From Gimesia chilikensis (GTDB lineage: Bacteria; Planctomycetota; Planctomycetia; Planctomycetales; Planctomycetaceae): a stretch of DNA of 64,000 nt. The notes beneath the pieces are model-generated. The model was not told where the DNA came from, ran no database searches, and worked only from the letters and a program-made list of their open reading frames with translations. The stretch lies in assembly GCF_007744075.1 (NCBI RefSeq), contig NZ_CP036266.1, forward strand, positions 3,519,748 through 3,583,747, in the 5' to 3' direction. Every line of letters starts with the position of its first letter. The stretch's first letter is position 1. The translations under genes were made by a program, and so were the position numbers. Shown piece after piece: positions 62,354 to 64,000 of this stretch.

Positions 62354-64000
62354 TTACCGCTTTTTTTGAGCAAGGCTAACAGTCGGTCGAGGTCCAATGG
62401 TTTGACCAGGTATTCGTCGAATCCCGCCTCTTTCGCACGTTGAATGTCTTCTGGCTGACCATAGCCCGTCAAGGCGATGAGAAACAGGTCGTCACCGCGT
62501 TCGGAGCGTAGTGTGCGGGCGACTTCATTACCATTGAGTTCGGGGAGTCCCAGGTCGATTACTGCTGCATCGGGATCGGTATTTCGAATGAGCTGGAGAC
62601 CTGTTTTACCGTTCTCCGCGGTACTCACGTCGAAACCTTCCATGCCCAGTAAGGCATTCAGCATCTCGCGGTTGTCCTGCTGGTCTTCAATGACCACAAC
62701 GCTGCGGATCTGCTGCCTGGACTGTTCGCGATGAGAGTGACTGCTCGATTTTCCGTTCCCCTCTGAGGGTTTCGGTTTGCCGTTTCCTCCATTGGATGAT
62801 TCATCAATCTGGCTGAGATCCTGTTGCTCCAGCAATGGCAGACGAATCGAGAAGACACTACCCCGATTGATTCCTTTGCTTTTGACCTGAATGTCGCCAT
62901 CGTGTCCATCGATGATGAATTTGACCAGGGAGAGACCAACGCCCATGCCGCCATCCTGGTCATCGTGAGTGCGATGCGACTGGACGAACGGTTCAAAGAT
63001 GGTTTCCATCATCTCGTTCGAGATTCCTTTACCGTTATCTTTTAATTCCAGAACGGCACCATCCGACTCCCTGCGGACATTCATCCGGATGACATCGCCC
63101 CGAAATGAGTATTTTACTGCATTGTCGAGTAAATTCACGACGACCTGCCTTAAGCGGTCTTCATCGCCGTAGAGGTTCAGCGGATCGTCTGTGATATTCA
63201 GTTCCAGTTCCTGGTCCTGCTGCTTGATGGAAGGCAGCATCGAATCGATGGCTTCCTGCAGGGGATCATGCAGATCAAATTTCTTCTTGCGGAGTTCCAG
63301 TTTGTCCTGGGTCATGCGCGAAATATTCAGCAGGTCATCCAGCAGGCGTGCCATGTGAGCGGCCTGTCTCTGGATGACGGTAACCGCTTTCTGCGATTCT
63401 TCAGTTTCGCTGATGCGGTTGTTCAATAATCGAGACGCACTGAAGACGGCACTGATGGGATTGCGCAGTTCATGAGACAGCATGGCCAGGAACTGCTCGC
63501 GGTTTTTGACTGCCGCGGCCAGGGAATCCTGTGTCCGTTTCAGAGTGTTGATGTCTATGAGAGTCAGTACCACGCCCTTCAGATCTCGCTTGGAACGGTA
63601 CGGCAGGACGCGGAGGTACATCCAGCGTCCCTCATCATCCTGGACTTCTTCTTCGATCGCTTCTCCTGTATTCAATACATTTCGAATCTCTTTGATTAAA
63701 CCGGGGCGGTCAATGTGATGGGCGAAGCTGTCGATGCAGCGGCCCATGTCGTGCGACATCAGTTTGAAAATGGGCCCAATCTGAGGCGTAAATTTCCGAA
63801 TGCAGAGGTTTTCGTCCAGGAAGACGGTCGCGACATCGGTACTTTCCATCAGACTGTCCAGGTCGGAGGTCATATCCGTCAGGTCATTGATCTTGTTCTG
63901 ATACTCAGCATTAACGGTATAGAGTTCTTCGTTGACCGAATGGAGCTCTTCGTTTGTGCTCTGTAACTCTTCGTTAGAGGCGATCAGTTCTTCGTTCGCT
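62350..64000 (-). CDS. Hybrid histidine kinase with receiver, C-terminal part (CheB/CheR-PAS type)
   Basis: The frame is open to the end of the window, so the N-terminus is missing; about 549 residues are present. They begin with a repeated coiled coil (ANEELIASNEELQSTNEELHS), followed by a PAS domain (SDLDSLMESTDVATVFLDENLCIRKFTP), a typical order in CheB-CheR-PAS kinases, although CheB/CheR are not seen here. The H box is FLAMLSHELRNPISAVFSASRLL, the ATPase part has VVNLLDNAVKYSF, LELKDNGKGISNEMMETIFEPF and GMGVGLSLVKFIIDGHDG, and a receiver ends the protein (VVVIEDQQDNREML, AAVIDLGLPELNGNE, LVKPLDLDRL). Its stop overlaps the CsrA-receiver stop. A kinase-partner relation with that protein is possible. 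Confidence 0.85.
   Translation of the reverse strand, partial: ANEELIASNEELQSTNEELHSVNEELYTVNAEYQNKINDLTDMTSDLDSLMESTDVATVFLDENLCIRKFTPQIGPIFKLMSHDMGRCIDSFAHHIDRPGLIKEIRNVLNTGEAIEEEVQDDEGRWMYLRVLPYRSKRDLKGVVLTLIDINTLKRTQDSLAAAVKNREQFLAMLSHELRNPISAVFSASRLLNNRISETEESQKAVTVIQRQAAHMARLLDDLLNISRMTQDKLELRKKKFDLHDPLQEAIDSMLPSIKQQDQELELNITDDPLNLYGDEDRLRQVVVNLLDNAVKYSFRGDVIRMNVRRESDGAVLELKDNGKGISNEMMETIFEPFVQSHRTHDDQDGGMGVGLSLVKFIIDGHDGDIQVKSKGINRGSVFSIRLPLLEQQDLSQIDESSNGGNGKPKPSEGNGKSSSHSHREQSRQQIRSVVVIEDQQDNREMLNALLGMEGFDVSTAENGKTGLQLIRNTDPDAAVIDLGLPELNGNEVARTLRSERGDDLFLIALTGYGQPEDIQRAKEAGFDEYLVKPLDLDRLLALLKKSGN

Overview
The window looks like chromosome from a planctomycete, most like the Gimesia/Planctomyces maris group. 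Supporting signs are an ECF-type sigma factor next to a Ser/Thr kinase with an FGE-sulfatase domain, a PilM-PilN type fusion in an operon of Gly/Met-rich proteins, a formylmethanofuran dehydrogenase B subunit (the H4MPT C1 pathway known from planctomycetes), many small lipoproteins and hypothetical genes, and a CsrA-receiver fusion. No database search was possible, so the assignment rests on recalled family features. Base composition is moderate in GC throughout. No integrase, transposase, rRNA or CRISPR array was seen. One tRNA (Phe, GAA) is present.

Layout. 0-3.8 kb: 3' part of an Nramp-like transporter, a family 2 glycosyltransferase and a multi-pass mannosyltransferase-like protein. 4.3-10.2 kb: part of a Tad/Flp pilus locus (Flp pilin, an unlisted 36-residue membrane peptide, TadV/CpaA prepilin peptidase, CpaB, CpaC secretin, CpaE/TadZ); the motor and platform genes tadA/B/C are not in the window. 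10.3-12.9 kb: a hydrophilic small protein, a DinB-like protein and FolC. 13-19.3 kb, minus strand: an operon of a PilM-PilN fusion and two membrane-anchored partners resembling inner-membrane alignment proteins of type IV pilus or type II secretion machines. 19.9-23.5 kb: a GH38-like alpha-mannosidase and cytidylate kinase. 23.5-26.3 kb: a beta-barrel-like secreted protein and an NtrC-type regulator. 27.4-31.7 kb: metallophosphoesterase, yidC and mnmE in tight succession. 31.7-37.9 kb: a DASS transporter, a universal stress protein, a sugar isomerase, FhcB and an HD-GYP protein. 38.1 kb: tRNA-Phe with a well-formed promoter and terminator.

38.4-46.3 kb and 51.2-54.4 kb are accessory-like: short, poorly conserved ORFs, many of them lipoproteins, zinc-ribbon proteins or members of DUF695/DUF1963/Imm7-like families of the kind found with polymorphic toxins. 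A 65-bp near-identical direct repeat records a tandem duplication. Between the two blocks lie an ECF-like sigma factor and a 992-residue kinase/FGE/leucine-rich protein.

54.5-64 kb is mostly signalling: a PAS hybrid kinase translationally coupled to a receiver-HDOD protein that apparently starts at ATT, a DUF2071 protein, two small hypotheticals, a CsrA/histidine-box/receiver triple fusion and, tail to tail with it, the C-terminal half of a CheB/CheR-type hybrid kinase that runs off the window. The CsrA-receiver fusion is the most unusual gene: it could couple a two-component phosphorelay directly to post-transcriptional control.
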